Positions 33,102 to 41,859 of a DNA stretch of 64,000 nt are shown here, one piece after another (the first letter of the stretch is position 1; the number at the start of each line of letters is the position of its first letter). Where the stretch lies: contig CAZCBH010000002.1 in NCBI GenBank assembly GCA_964496875.1, positions 62,001 to 126,000 of the forward strand. The letters are read 5' to 3'. Position numbers and translations under genes: made by a program. The stretch comes from RI-106 sp964496875 (lineage in GTDB: Bacteria; Cyanobacteriota; Vampirovibrionia; Obscuribacterales; Obscuribacteraceae). The notes under the pieces were generated by a model that was given only the letters and a program-made list of their open reading frames with translations, searched no databases and was not told the DNA's origin.

Positions 33102-34280
33102 TTATTGGCCGTAACCGTTATAAGCGATGGGGGCTGTAAGCGCTGTAGAAGGGCTTCCGGCGAGTTGGAGGGGAGAGTCTAGCTTCAACTCGATGGCTGT
33201 TCCGCTGGGGATTACCACATCACTGCCTTTTCTGGCAATCAAACTTTGAGCCACGCCGAGACCGGCTCCGATTGCGGTACCGGACCAGGCTCCGCGACCG
33301 GCTCCTCTGCCTCCGCCGGCGATGGCGCCTATGGCTGTACCGAGGGCGGCTCCGGTGCCGGCTCCGACAGCACCTCTGACACCGGCTTGTACAACTTTGC
33401 CTTTCCAGGTCTCGCCTTTGATGGCGCCATCTTCGACATTATCGTATTTACCGATTTCACCGACTATGGTGGCAGATATAGGGGCTTCCTGACCATCCGG
33501 GGTACGGAGGCGATTGAAAGTTATATCGAGAGCCCCGGTTCTTCCAAGGAACTTTCCGGCTTTCGAGTCTGTTACCTGGCCGATCAAGGTCGTGCCGACA
33601 GGGATCTGGCTATCGCCTAGAATAATCGCCTGGCTTACCTTAGCCTGGATCATATCGCCGGCTTTGGCTACGCTGGTGGCGATAGATGTGTCGAGGGTGG
33701 CCGGTATCATCAGTCCGGCAGGAGCGTACACCACCCGGGCCTGTCTGTAGGCAGGGATTTCCGGCTGGTAGGCAGGTTGGGTCGAGAAGGTACTGGTCTG
33801 AGGGGCGTTGTAGGCGGTTGCCGGTGCCGGAGCGGAGTCGGATACTCCGGTCAACTGCGAGATGTAGGCGTTGACGCTGGAGCTGTCACCGAGGGCGCCG
33901 CGCAGGGCATTGGCCCATCTCTGGGCAAGCACTGCCGGAGTGGTGCCGGCCAGCCTGGCGGATGCACCGTCCACGGTGGCTACATGATAGCCGCCCAGGG
34001 TAACCACCGGCAAGCCGTTGACATAGGTGACGCCGACTGTTTTGTCGCCACTGTCTTTAGTGGCTACCAGGGCGTTGTCCAAATTCTGTTGGATCTTTGA
34101 GGCTCTTATGTCTCCAGACATTCCACCGGCGGTGGCGATGTCGTTCATAACTACCGAGCCTGCAATTCTGACATTGGAGTCGGCGGCGAATACTGCGATT
34201 GGGGCGAGCGCAAAGGTCTGTCCCAGAACGAGGGTCGCTGCAACTAGAGTTCTCTTGAGGCTTTTCATATTGGCTTTCAT
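33102..34280 (-). CDS. Exported glycine-zipper protein with VirB10/TrbI-like barrel segment
   Basis: A 392-residue protein. The ATG chosen has AAAAGGA upstream and starts a signal peptide (MKANMKSLKRTLVAATLVLGQTFALAPIAVFA); the frame is open 15 codons further. Residues about 35-120 look folded and alpha/beta (VTYVNGLPVVTLGGYHVATVDGASARLAGTTPAVLAQRWANALRGAL). Then comes a Pro/Ala/Gln linker, and a region resembling VirB10/TrbI barrel strands (GLMIPATLDTSIATSVAKAGDMIQAKVSQAIILGDSQIPVGTTLIGQV). Finally there is a long glycine zipper (about 300-345, GAGTGAALGTAIGAIAGG) suited to membrane insertion. No other secretion-system genes are nearby. Probably an envelope protein; role unknown. Confidence 0.72.
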   Translation of the reverse strand: MKANMKSLKRTLVAATLVLGQTFALAPIAVFAADSNVRIAGSVVMNDIATAGGMSGDIRASKIQQNLDNALVATKDSGDKTVGVTYVNGLPVVTLGGYHVATVDGASARLAGTTPAVLAQRWANALRGALGDSSSVNAYISQLTGVSDSAPAPATAYNAPQTSTFSTQPAYQPEIPAYRQARVVYAPAGLMIPATLDTSIATSVAKAGDMIQAKVSQAIILGDSQIPVGTTLIGQVTDSKAGKFLGRTGALDITFNRLRTPDGQEAPISATIVGEIGKYDNVEDGAIKGETWKGKVVQAGVRGAVGAGTGAALGTAIGAIAGGGRGAGRGAWSGTAIGAGLGVAQSLIARKGSDVVIPSGTAIELKLDSPLQLAGSPSTALTAPIAYNGYGQ

Positions 34281-34541
34281 TGTTGTTGTCCTTTTAAAAC
34301 TTAATCCACGCTTTAGAGGGCCCATGCTCTATTCAGGATTGGCAAATCCGAACTGGGCTAATAGACACTGGTGTCCCCGAGGATGTTCCCGGCTTTTTTA
34401 TTTCATCTTGGCAAGGCTCGGATTCCTTTTATATATGCAAGGATTCGGATTTTGATTTTGGAAGATACCGTATATGATGCTGGCGTCCGCCTGGTTGTTC
34501 TGCTATCCTTCTTATCTCGTTTATTCAGCAGGTCCAGGGAA

Positions 34542-34925
34542 ATGCAAGACCCTTTGAGCATCATACATTCGGCTGTCGGTGGCGATGAGCCTTTTTACCG
34601 GCTGGTCGAGGAGTTCTATAAAGGTGTGGAAGATGACAAAATTCTAAGACCGATGTACCCCGAAGACCTTGAAGCACCAAAAGAGCGTCTCGCTCTATTC
34701 TTGATTCAGCGCATGGGTGGCGCGACCACCTATAGCGACCAACGCGGGCATCCTAGAATGCGAGCCCGACATTTGAAATTTCCTATCGGTCTCAAAGAAC
34801 GTGATGCCTGGCTTCTCAACATGGGACAGGCTCTCGATTGCGTGCCGGAGTTCCAACCTCACCGGCAAGCGCTGGAGGAGTTCTTCACGGAGTTTGCCAC
34901 TTTTATGATTAATAGACCGGGCTAG
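34542..34925 (+). CDS. glbO: Truncated haemoglobin, group II (trHbO)
   Basis: A 127-residue 2-on-2 globin. By alignment from memory with mycobacterial trHbO, the B10 Tyr is Tyr26 (EEFYKGV), the CD1 Tyr is Tyr39 (MYPEDL), the proximal His is His77 in RMRARHLKFPIG, and the group II Trp G8 is Trp90 in ERDAWLLNM. The YSDQRGHPR loop is also typical. The frame is open far upstream, but this ATG matches the family start and follows AGGTCCAGGGA. Roles of the family are binding oxygen and detoxifying NO or peroxide. It stands alone with no flavohaemoglobin or nitrate genes nearby. Confidence 0.93.
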   Translation: MQDPLSIIHSAVGGDEPFYRLVEEFYKGVEDDKILRPMYPEDLEAPKERLALFLIQRMGGATTYSDQRGHPRMRARHLKFPIGLKERDAWLLNMGQALDCVPEFQPHRQALEEFFTEFATFMINRPG

Positions 34926-34934
34926 CCTGATCTG

Positions 34935-35840
34935 TTATTGCGAAGAGAAGAAAGTAATCATCCTTGTCATCGCCGAATCGGTTCGGGTCTTATGATCTGC
35001 CCCGACCAGTTCGGTAAATTCGACAGGCTCTTTCACATCCGCTCTTACTTCATCGTAAATCTCTTTGGCTTGAGCCATATAAGCTTCGTCTTCATTGTCT
35101 CCCGATACGAAAAGAAGCATCAGAGGACATTTTAAATCACGGAAATATTCGCCCGGTGAGCGCACTTTCAGCTCCATCGGAATCTGCACATTGAAGGGCG
35201 GTTCGGAATAGGTTTTCTTCGAGCGTAACATGCTGGTGTTCGGACCGAAGGCTGCTACTTTTTTCAGCTTTGGGGACATCTCGGCCAGTAACCAGATAAT
35301 TGTTGCTCCGACTCCGTTTCCGGCTCCGTATATCTCTGAGCTGTCGACTTCGGGCCGGTTGCTAAGCCAGTTTAGCGCGTTGACGGCGTCGACAACTTCG
35401 CCGCAGCATTGCTCGTAATGACCTGGATTGCCATTCTCTGCCCTCCAGGAGGGCAGGAATACGACATAGCCTGCATCCACCAGCGGTCTGACCGCTTCGG
35501 CGTCGTATTTGTCCAGGGCGAAGCCCGAGTGGGCGTAGAGCACCGCCGGACGTTTGCCTTCTTTGACCACCGGTGTGAACAACCAGCCTTTCATGTCTCT
35601 CTTCTCTGATTGATAGACTACCGGGATCGCCCCAGGCGGTACACGATTGTCGAAGGGCTGCGGAGCCGAACCTTTGAAGATGGGCTCGGTTTTGAATTCT
35701 AGATGCTGCTTGGTAAAGGGAACATACTCTTCTTTGACCTTTTCCTGGGTACAGGAGCTGGTCACGCAACTCAAGCCGCTCAACAAAAGCACTAGAGGCA
35801 TGGTCGAGAGTAGAAAGGATTTGATTGAATTGGGTTTCAT
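34935..35840 (-). CDS. Exported alpha/beta-hydrolase-fold protein lacking the nucleophile
   Basis: A 301-residue exported protein. The signal region (MKPNSIKSFLLSTMPLVLLLSGLSCVTSSC) contains two Cys that could be lipidated, but neither has a textbook lipobox. The mature part is dienelactone-hydrolase-like: RPAVLYAHSGFALDKYDAEAVRPLVDAGYVVFLPSWRAENGN, ALNWLSNRPEVDSSEIYGAG, VSGDNEDEAYM with the usual Asp, and GADHKTR with the usual His. The nucleophile elbow reads GNGVG where GxSxG is expected, so the serine is a glycine. Either it is not a hydrolase or it uses another residue. The start has AGG four to five bases upstream; an ATG 21 codons earlier is less likely. Confidence 0.8.
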   Translation of the reverse strand: MKPNSIKSFLLSTMPLVLLLSGLSCVTSSCTQEKVKEEYVPFTKQHLEFKTEPIFKGSAPQPFDNRVPPGAIPVVYQSEKRDMKGWLFTPVVKEGKRPAVLYAHSGFALDKYDAEAVRPLVDAGYVVFLPSWRAENGNPGHYEQCCGEVVDAVNALNWLSNRPEVDSSEIYGAGNGVGATIIWLLAEMSPKLKKVAAFGPNTSMLRSKKTYSEPPFNVQIPMELKVRSPGEYFRDLKCPLMLLFVSGDNEDEAYMAQAKEIYDEVRADVKEPVEFTELVGADHKTRTDSAMTRMITFFSSQ

Positions 35841-35981
35841 CGCCTGTTTTAGGATTCCCTGGTAAAGCTGAACAAACATATAAGTTACATTGTATCGCTT
35901 CACTCCAAAAAAAGATTATATTGACAGCCTTCTTGCTGAGGCGCTATCAGTATTGAATACGGTGTGTGCTTTCGAATTGCA

Positions 35982-36758
35982 CTATTCGCCTTTACTCTCT
36001 TCCAGCAGGTTCTCCTGCTTCAAGGGCAACCTTTTTCGGATTTGATCGAGATTCTCGACCATTATTTGATGGACATGTTTTCGCATAAGGCCGGAACTTC
36101 TATCGAACTCATCAGGATGAACCGGGGGCAGCACCCGGATAGTAACATCTGATCGAAAACCGATACTTTTGGCATGTTTGCCCAGGATCTTATGAGTGCC
36201 GTCTATCACCACCGGAACCACCGGGACATTACAATCCACCGCGAGCCGGAAGGCTCCATCTCGAAAGTGCTTTATCTCTCCGTCTTCGGAGCGAGTACCT
36301 TCCGGAAATAACAATATCGAGGAGCCCTGATTCAGCCAGCCTTTACAAGTATTCATCATCTCTTTGATGCTCTTGAGGTCGCCCCGCTTTATCTTTACAT
36401 ACTGATTGAGATACATGTTCTGTCCGATAAGCGGCATATTGAAGATGGATTCTTTCGAGACGAATTTGAAAGGTTTATAGAGTCCGTAAAGTACCAGGAT
36501 ATCCCAATAAGATTGGTGGTTGGCCACCAGTACATAGGTCTTGTTCGGCTCGATCAGCTCTCTACCTTCGAAGCGGCATGGCCAGCCGGGATTGGTGTAG
36601 AGATAGAACATGCCCCAGAAACTGGCAAACATATGAGCCATTTTCCGATTTTTATCGAAGGGAAAGGTGAAGAGACAGATGATCGCGACGACAGAGCAGA
36701 AGAAAATGCTGGTGCCGAAGAAATATGCTGTCCAGAGAATAGTTGTCAGTTTCTGCAT
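35982..36758 (-). CDS. plsC: 1-acyl-sn-glycerol-3-phosphate acyltransferase
   Basis: A 258-residue membrane-bound acyltransferase that makes phosphatidic acid from lysophosphatidic acid. The catalytic HX4D motif is NHQSYWD (His81, Asp86), the substrate motif is FPEGTRS (151-157), and a VPVVPVVIDGTHKIL segment follows. An N-terminal transmembrane segment covers about residues 8-32. It is transcribed alone, with intergenic space on both sides. Assignment to phospholipid synthesis rests on the family; ornithine-lipid acyltransferases of the same fold cannot be fully excluded. Confidence 0.9.
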   Translation of the reverse strand: MQKLTTILWTAYFFGTSIFFCSVVAIICLFTFPFDKNRKMAHMFASFWGMFYLYTNPGWPCRFEGRELIEPNKTYVLVANHQSYWDILVLYGLYKPFKFVSKESIFNMPLIGQNMYLNQYVKIKRGDLKSIKEMMNTCKGWLNQGSSILLFPEGTRSEDGEIKHFRDGAFRLAVDCNVPVVPVVIDGTHKILGKHAKSIGFRSDVTIRVLPPVHPDEFDRSSGLMRKHVHQIMVENLDQIRKRLPLKQENLLEESKGE

Positions 36759-36874
36759 AGAGCCAGGTGAGATTTCCCTTCAGGTAGGTGCATTATAAAG
36801 TGCGCCAGCGCTCAAAACATTCTGCCACTCTAATGTGCAGGCGGAGACCTGCCCCAGGGGGCGCATCCGACGGG

Positions 36875-37765
36875 TCAGCCGGCCAGATAGCCGCCTTTCT
36901 CCAGGGCATCGACATAGCATCTTTCCGAGCCGGGGCTGGCTGCCAGAAAGAGCGAGGGCTCAACCATCTCCAGTTCCAGGAGCTGATAGCTCCCGTGGTC
37001 GGTTTGCAGGAGGTCGACCCGCATGTAGGCTGGTCGAAAAGGCAGAGCTTCCAGGATTCTGTCTCCTATGGAGAATGCTTCTTCCGAGGGCTCTATGGCA
37101 GTGACTCTCGCCACCTCTTCATCCGGCTCGGCGTGGTGACCGGCGAGCGGCCTGTGAATGGCATGGGAGAAGCGTCCGCCGAAATAAAGCAGGGCATGTT
37201 CGCCGACATTGTCGGCGCTGGGCAGATACGGCTGGATCATAACCCCGCTGTTTTGCGCCAGGCTGCCAATGTGTTCGGTTGCACCGGTTTTTTCGGCGTC
37301 GCTTTCCAGATTGAAGCGTTTCATTCCCTGGCTGCCGGCACCGATACTGGGCTTTATCACCACGTTCTTGCTGTCGAAATGAAGCTCGGGCAAGGAAGCC
37401 GGGCTTCCTCTGTCCAACCAGGCTGTAGGGATCGTCGGAATTCCCGCGCTTTTTAGCGTTTTCATGTAGGTCTTATCAATGTTCCATTCTATTATCCGGG
37501 CACTGTTCACCAGGTTGGAGCGGGTCATCGCTTCTTGCAACCATCGCCTGAAGCAAGCATAGTCTTCTTGATAGTCCCAGACCGAGCAGAAGATAAGGTT
37601 CTTGAAACTGTGCAGGGCCTCGCCGTCATGCTCTTGCCAGACCAGGGGCTCGACCCTGTAGCCTCTGGCTTTCAACTCTCGAACGAGTGGCAGATAGTCT
37701 GATTGAAGCTGCGGGAAGGCACGGGCGGTGAGGAGTCCGATATCTATTTCTCTTTGTATGACCAT
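36875..37765 (-). CDS. ATP-grasp family ligase of unknown substrate
   Basis: A 296-residue cytoplasmic enzyme. The N-terminal part has a pre-ATP-grasp pattern (DIGLLTARAFPQLQSDYLPLVRELKARGYRVEPLVW). From about 98 the ATP-grasp fold shows NIDKTYMKTLKSAGIPTIPTAWL, the phosphate-binding stretch NVVIKPSIGAGSQGMKRF, IQPYLPSADNVGEHALLYFGGRFSHAIHRPL and the metal site LLELEMVEPSLFL. These enzymes join a carboxylate to an amine or thiol using ATP; RimK and glutathione synthetase are distant relatives. It is divergent from the PspA-like gene with a palindrome between. Substrate unknown. Confidence 0.85.
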   Translation of the reverse strand: MVIQREIDIGLLTARAFPQLQSDYLPLVRELKARGYRVEPLVWQEHDGEALHSFKNLIFCSVWDYQEDYACFRRWLQEAMTRSNLVNSARIIEWNIDKTYMKTLKSAGIPTIPTAWLDRGSPASLPELHFDSKNVVIKPSIGAGSQGMKRFNLESDAEKTGATEHIGSLAQNSGVMIQPYLPSADNVGEHALLYFGGRFSHAIHRPLAGHHAEPDEEVARVTAIEPSEEAFSIGDRILEALPFRPAYMRVDLLQTDHGSYQLLELEMVEPSLFLAASPGSERCYVDALEKGGYLAG

Positions 37766-37823
37766 GCTGCGCTATATCCGTGGGAGCAAAAACAAGCGGG
37801 GGCGAAAGAAAATAGATTATCAT

Positions 37824-37843
37824 GAGCCAGGGCGCCCCGGCTC
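37824..37843. repeat. 20-bp imperfect palindrome between divergent genes
   Basis: GAGCCAGGGCGCCCCGGCTC reads the same on both strands except for one mismatched pair (18 of 20). It lies 59 bases from the ATP-grasp start and 78 bases from the PspA-like start. It could be an operator or an RNA hairpin; no T-run follows either way. Confidence 0.45.
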
Positions 37844-37921
37844 TTGGCTCGGTTTTGCCCCTGTAGAAACCGGGAACGTAAAAATTGCAATCTATCTAAC
37901 TAAGCCTAAGGAGTTGCTTTC

Positions 37922-38605
37922 ATGTTCAAAAGATTCATGAATCTCGTCAAGGGTTCAGCCAACAAAGGAATGAAGAAGCTGGAGACCCCGGAGCTCATGG
38001 CTGAAGAAGCGCAGATGGAACTGGAGAAAGCCGCTAAAGACCTCAAGGAAGCGACCATCGAAGCTCGCACCAACGAGAAGATGCTGGAGAAGAAGTTGGA
38101 AGCGACAGGTAAAAAGATAGAAGAATGGAAAGCCAGGGCTGCTTTGTCCGTTCAGCAGAAAAATGATGATGTGGCCAGGCAATGTCTACAGAAGAAAAAA
38201 GAGATGGAGGTCGAGCTGGAGTCTTTGAACATGCAGCTCGAGGAACAGAAGCGAATATCTCTGTCTATGAACGAAAGGCGTATACAAGTAGAGCGGGAGC
38301 TCTCCGAGTTCAAATTGAAAAAGCAGCAGCTCATCGCCAGGATGCAAGCCGGTGACGCTCTGGCCGATGCCAAATCGATAGGTGACGTATCCTCGGTCAC
38401 CAGCGGCATTGACCAGTTCGAGGAGAAAATCCGCGAACAAGAGATGCGCAATGAAGTTTTGCGAGAGCTGGATGAAGATACGCTTCTTGAAGATGAATTC
38501 AAGAAACTGGAAAGCAGCCATGGAGCGTCTGCCGCTCCGTCGGCTGTGGATGACGAACTTGCTCAACTCAAGCAGAAATTGCTCGAGGATAAGGGTTCCG
38601 AATAG
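37922..38605 (+). CDS. PspA/Vipp1 (IM30)-family protein
   Basis: A 227-residue, almost wholly helical coiled-coil protein. It starts with the PspA signature MFKRFMNLVKGSANKGMKKLETPELMAEEAQMELEKAAKDL and continues with long charged helices (about 25-150), then IDQFEEKIREQEMRNEVLRELDED. Family members form ESCRT-III-like polymers that protect or remodel the inner membrane under envelope stress; in cyanobacteria Vipp1 maintains thylakoids. The short C-terminal tail is acidic and not a clear Vipp1 extension. AAGGAG lies eight bases before the ATG. No psp regulator or partner gene is adjacent. Confidence 0.9.
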   Translation: MFKRFMNLVKGSANKGMKKLETPELMAEEAQMELEKAAKDLKEATIEARTNEKMLEKKLEATGKKIEEWKARAALSVQQKNDDVARQCLQKKKEMEVELESLNMQLEEQKRISLSMNERRIQVERELSEFKLKKQQLIARMQAGDALADAKSIGDVSSVTSGIDQFEEKIREQEMRNEVLRELDEDTLLEDEFKKLESSHGASAAPSAVDDELAQLKQKLLEDKGSE

Positions 38606-38612
38606 TCAAGCT

Positions 38613-39266
38613 CTAAATATGAATCACCACATCTGATACCGGGTAGCGCACTTTCTGGTGGCTGGCGTATTTATCTGATGAATCTCTGTAGCCCAGGGCG
38701 CAGAGGACTACAGAAGCCAGACCTTTTTTCGGCAGCCTGAGAACCTCGTCATAGCCCTTTTTGTCGAAGCCTTCCATCGGGCAGGCATCGACTCTGAGCA
38801 CTGCGGCGGCGGTGAGCAGATTGCCCAGGGCTATGTAACACTGACGCGCCATCCAGTGTTCCAGGTCCGTCTGACTGGTTCTCTCGACGAAACCCGTGAG
38901 CATGCCTTTATAAGCTTCCAGGCTCTCCACTGTGGTCGAGCGGGTGTCGGCGATAGACTGCAGATATTTTTCGACATAATCGTGGTCCATCGTGGTCAGT
39001 CGAGAGATAACCACCAGATGCGAGCAATCCAGGGGTTGGGGCTGCGCAAAGGATTTTTCCGCCAGTTGAGCTTTGACTTCCGGGTCCGTGACCACTACGA
39101 ATTTCCAGGGTTGCAGTCCGTAACTGGAAGGTGTGAGCACCAGAGACTCTTCCAGCTTTATCCAGGTCTCCTTATCGATTTTTCTGGAATTGTCGAATTT
39201 CTTCGTGGCATATCGCCATTTCAAGTGATTGACGATATCCACTTGAGAAGAGAGATTGTTTACCAT
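38613..39266 (-). CDS. NfsB-like NAD(P)H nitroreductase (FMN)
   Basis: A 217-residue oxidoreductase of the NfsB branch, matching the usual family length when started at this ATG, which has AGAGG eight bases upstream; the open frame begins 11 codons earlier. The N-terminus shows the FMN motif RYATKKFD, then TPSSYGLQPWKFVVVTDPEVKAQLAEKSF. The C-terminal part contains ALGNLLTAAAVLRVDACPMEGFDKKGYDEVL and VVLCALGYR. It reduces nitro compounds, quinones or similar substrates in the family; the native substrate is unknown. It is convergent with the PspA-like gene. Confidence 0.9.
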   Translation of the reverse strand: MVNNLSSQVDIVNHLKWRYATKKFDNSRKIDKETWIKLEESLVLTPSSYGLQPWKFVVVTDPEVKAQLAEKSFAQPQPLDCSHLVVISRLTTMDHDYVEKYLQSIADTRSTTVESLEAYKGMLTGFVERTSQTDLEHWMARQCYIALGNLLTAAAVLRVDACPMEGFDKKGYDEVLRLPKKGLASVVLCALGYRDSSDKYASHQKVRYPVSDVVIHI

Positions 39267-39378
39267 GGGACTGACCTCTGGGAGAATTTTTGAGATCATA
39301 TCATGGTCACCCGAGGGACACCCGGAGGTGATAACCTTAGGTTCAGGTCGCAGCAGACAGAAATCATGGAGTTTGATT

Positions 39379-40302
39379 ATGACCTATTTCAAGCAGGCCG
39401 CTCTTGCCCTATCCTTCCTCTTTTTCATGTCGCCTGCCTTCGCCGGTACCGGCGAAGTGCGTGGTCTCACCCAGGAGGGCATGATAGCGCTACAAAACGG
39501 TAAGCTCGACATGGCAGAGACCAAGCTGCTGAAGGCTTCCAAGGTGGCCAAGGTGTCCGGTCCTCTGTACACGGAGTACGCCGAATCGCTTTTGAATCTG
39601 GGGGCTTTGTATGACCGAAAGAAGCAGGTCGATGAGGCAGCCTCAAAATATAACGAGGCTCTTTCAATCTACAAGAAAGCCTATGGAAATAAGGCTCTGC
39701 AGGTCGCTAAGTGTTATCACGGTCTGGGCGAACTCTACCGGCACCAAAAGCAGTATTTGAAATCCATTCCTTTCTATAATAAAGCTCTTGATATCAGAAG
39801 GGTCTCGGCTCCGGGTCATACCGATCTTGCCGAGACCTCCCATGGACTGGCCAGAACCTTTCTTGCTCTTAAGCAATACGAAGAGGCCCAGCCTCTTCTG
39901 AAAGAGGTGGTCTCTATTCAGGAAAAGGCATATGGTCCCGATGATCGTCGCATGGTCAAAACTCTTTATGAATTGGCGCGGTCCTATGAAGGCGCTAATA
40001 AGACCAATCTCGCCATCCCCACCTACAGAAAAGTGATAAGTGTTTTGAAGCTTGCCTATGGTGATCAGAATCCGCGTATCGCCTCGACCTATGAACGCCT
40101 GGGGGCCGCTTATTCGCGCACGCTTCATTACAAAGAGGCGGAGAGTGCTTATGCCAGCGCCCTCCAGATAAGAGAAGCACACAAGAAAAAGTTTCCCGAT
40201 AAGTACGCCGATTGCGTGAAGGCCTATGTGAAAGTGCTGAAGAAGCTCAAAAAGGATGCTCTGGCGAAAGAGTGGCAGGACAAACTGGCTTCGCACAAAT
40301 AA
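39379..40302 (+). CDS. Secreted TPR protein (kinesin light chain-like)
   Basis: A 307-residue protein. The chosen ATG has GGAG seven bases upstream and begins a signal peptide (MTYFKQAALALSFLFFMSPAFA, cleavage near residue 22); the open frame extends 41 codons further without support. The mature protein is a run of six or so 42-residue TPR units, such as LLNLGALYDRKKQVDEAASKYNEALSIY, YHGLGELYRHQKQYLKSIPFYNKALDI and YERLGAAYSRTLHYKEAESAYASALQI. It ends 21 bases before the crtI start on the same strand, but nothing links it to carotenoids. Confidence 0.85.
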   Translation: MTYFKQAALALSFLFFMSPAFAGTGEVRGLTQEGMIALQNGKLDMAETKLLKASKVAKVSGPLYTEYAESLLNLGALYDRKKQVDEAASKYNEALSIYKKAYGNKALQVAKCYHGLGELYRHQKQYLKSIPFYNKALDIRRVSAPGHTDLAETSHGLARTFLALKQYEEAQPLLKEVVSIQEKAYGPDDRRMVKTLYELARSYEGANKTNLAIPTYRKVISVLKLAYGDQNPRIASTYERLGAAYSRTLHYKEAESAYASALQIREAHKKKFPDKYADCVKAYVKVLKKLKKDALAKEWQDKLASHK

Positions 40303-40323
40303 TGCTTGAAGAAGGTGTTTGCT

Positions 40324-41859
40324 ATGGGTCCCAGAAGAGTAGTGGTTATCGGTTCGGGCTTCGGTGGACTGGCTTCCGCCATTCGTTTGAGAGCCCGGGG
40401 CTTCGAGGTCACTGTTCTGGAGAAAAGAGATAAGCCTGGAGGTCGAGCCTATCTCTATGAGCAGGATGGTTTCAAATTTGACGGCGGCCCGACGGTGGTG
40501 ACGGCACCTTTTCTGTTTGGCGAGCTTTTTCAGCTATGCGGCAAGGATATCTCCGACTATCTTCAGTTTGTTCCGCTCGACCCGTATTATCGAATTCGTT
40601 TTCATGACGGCAGGATTTTCAACTACTCGGGCGATCACGATAAGATGGTCGAGGAGGTAAGAAAGTTCAACCCCGGCGACATAGACGGCTATATCTCCTT
40701 CGTCAAATCCACCGAAAAGATTTACGAGGTCGGCTTCGAAGAGCTTGGCGATGTGCCGTTTTCCAGAGCCATGGATATGATCCGTATAATTCCGAAAATG
40801 ATCGCTCTGGGATCTCATCGCACCGTATATGGTATGGTCAAAGATTATATCAAAGACGATGCTTTGCGAACCGCGCTCAGTTTTCATCCTCTTCTTGTCG
40901 GGGGTAATCCTTTTACCACCACCTCGATATACTCGCTCATTCATTATCTGGAACGCAAGTGGGGGGTCTGGTACAGTATGGGCGGCACCACCGCCATCGT
41001 CTCTTCTCTGGTTGGTCTTTTCGAAGAGATTGGCGGTGAACTTCGACTGAATGCCGAAGTCGATGAAATCCTTGTGGAACGCGGCAAGGTCTGCGGCGTC
41101 GCACTGAAGAATGAAGGAGACGGCGGCGAGAGAATAGATGCGGATATTGTCGTCTCTAACGCGGACTCCGCCTTCACCTATCGGTATCTTCTCGACCCTG
41201 GTGTGCGCAAAAAATACACGGATAAGAGAGTCGATGCTATGAAGTATTCGATGAGTCTTTTTGTCGCATACTTCGGAACCAGGGTTACCTATCCGGATCT
41301 CGCCCACCATATGATTTTGCTCGGTCCAAGATACCGAGGGCTTCTGGACGATATCTTCCACCGCAAGACGTTGTCCGATGATTTTTCCCTCTATCTGCAT
41401 GCTCCTACACGCACCGATCCCGGCACCGCCCCTGAGGGCTGCGAGTCCTTCTATGTACTCTCGCCTGTGCCCCATCTGGCTTCCGGTACCGACTGGAGCC
41501 GAGAGGAAGAGGCTTACAGGGAGAAGGTCTACAGATATCTAGAGGAGGTTTGTCTGCCCGGTTTGAGCGAAAATATGATCACCTCGCTTTCGATAACTCC
41601 GGAGCATTTCAAGACTGAGCTCAATTCGATTCATGGCTCTGCCTTCTCTGTCGAGCCGGTCTTGACGCAGTCGGCGTATTTTCGACCGCATAACAAGAGC
41701 GAAGATGTGGAAGGTCTTTACTTTGTAGGGGCCGGAACCCATCCCGGTGCCGGAATGCCAGGCGTGCTGTCCACCGCCAAAGTGGTGGACAGACTGATAG
41801 CGGACCAGGGTGTTAGGGGCAACCCGCTCGATCCGATTGCCGGGAGTCATGCCAGATGA
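40324..41859 (+). CDS. crtI: Phytoene desaturase (CrtI type)
   Basis: A 511-residue FAD enzyme of the bacterial CrtI family, which desaturates phytoene toward lycopene. The Rossmann motif is VVVIGSGFGGLASAIRLRARGFEVTVLEKRDKPGGRAY (GxGxxG at 10-15), with FDGGPTVVTAP next. The C-terminal signature is GLYFVGAGTHPGAGMPGVLSTAKVV. The ATG has AAGAAGG about eight bases upstream; a TTG six codons earlier is the only alternative. Its stop overlaps the start of crtB in ATGA, so crtI-crtB-cruA form one coupled operon. Number of desaturations cannot be read from sequence. Confidence 0.93.
   Translation: MGPRRVVVIGSGFGGLASAIRLRARGFEVTVLEKRDKPGGRAYLYEQDGFKFDGGPTVVTAPFLFGELFQLCGKDISDYLQFVPLDPYYRIRFHDGRIFNYSGDHDKMVEEVRKFNPGDIDGYISFVKSTEKIYEVGFEELGDVPFSRAMDMIRIIPKMIALGSHRTVYGMVKDYIKDDALRTALSFHPLLVGGNPFTTTSIYSLIHYLERKWGVWYSMGGTTAIVSSLVGLFEEIGGELRLNAEVDEILVERGKVCGVALKNEGDGGERIDADIVVSNADSAFTYRYLLDPGVRKKYTDKRVDAMKYSMSLFVAYFGTRVTYPDLAHHMILLGPRYRGLLDDIFHRKTLSDDFSLYLHAPTRTDPGTAPEGCESFYVLSPVPHLASGTDWSREEEAYREKVYRYLEEVCLPGLSENMITSLSITPEHFKTELNSIHGSAFSVEPVLTQSAYFRPHNKSEDVEGLYFVGAGTHPGAGMPGVLSTAKVVDRLIADQGVRGNPLDPIAGSHAR

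Noticed and set aside
37842..37862. Sigma-54 promoter before the PspA-like gene
   Set aside because: TTGGCTCGGTTTTGC resembles a -24/-12 element, but the GG-to-GC spacing is one base too short, and no PspF-like regulator is nearby.
40534..41475. 313-codon minus-strand open frame
   Set aside because: It is antisense to crtI, whose motifs are unambiguous.
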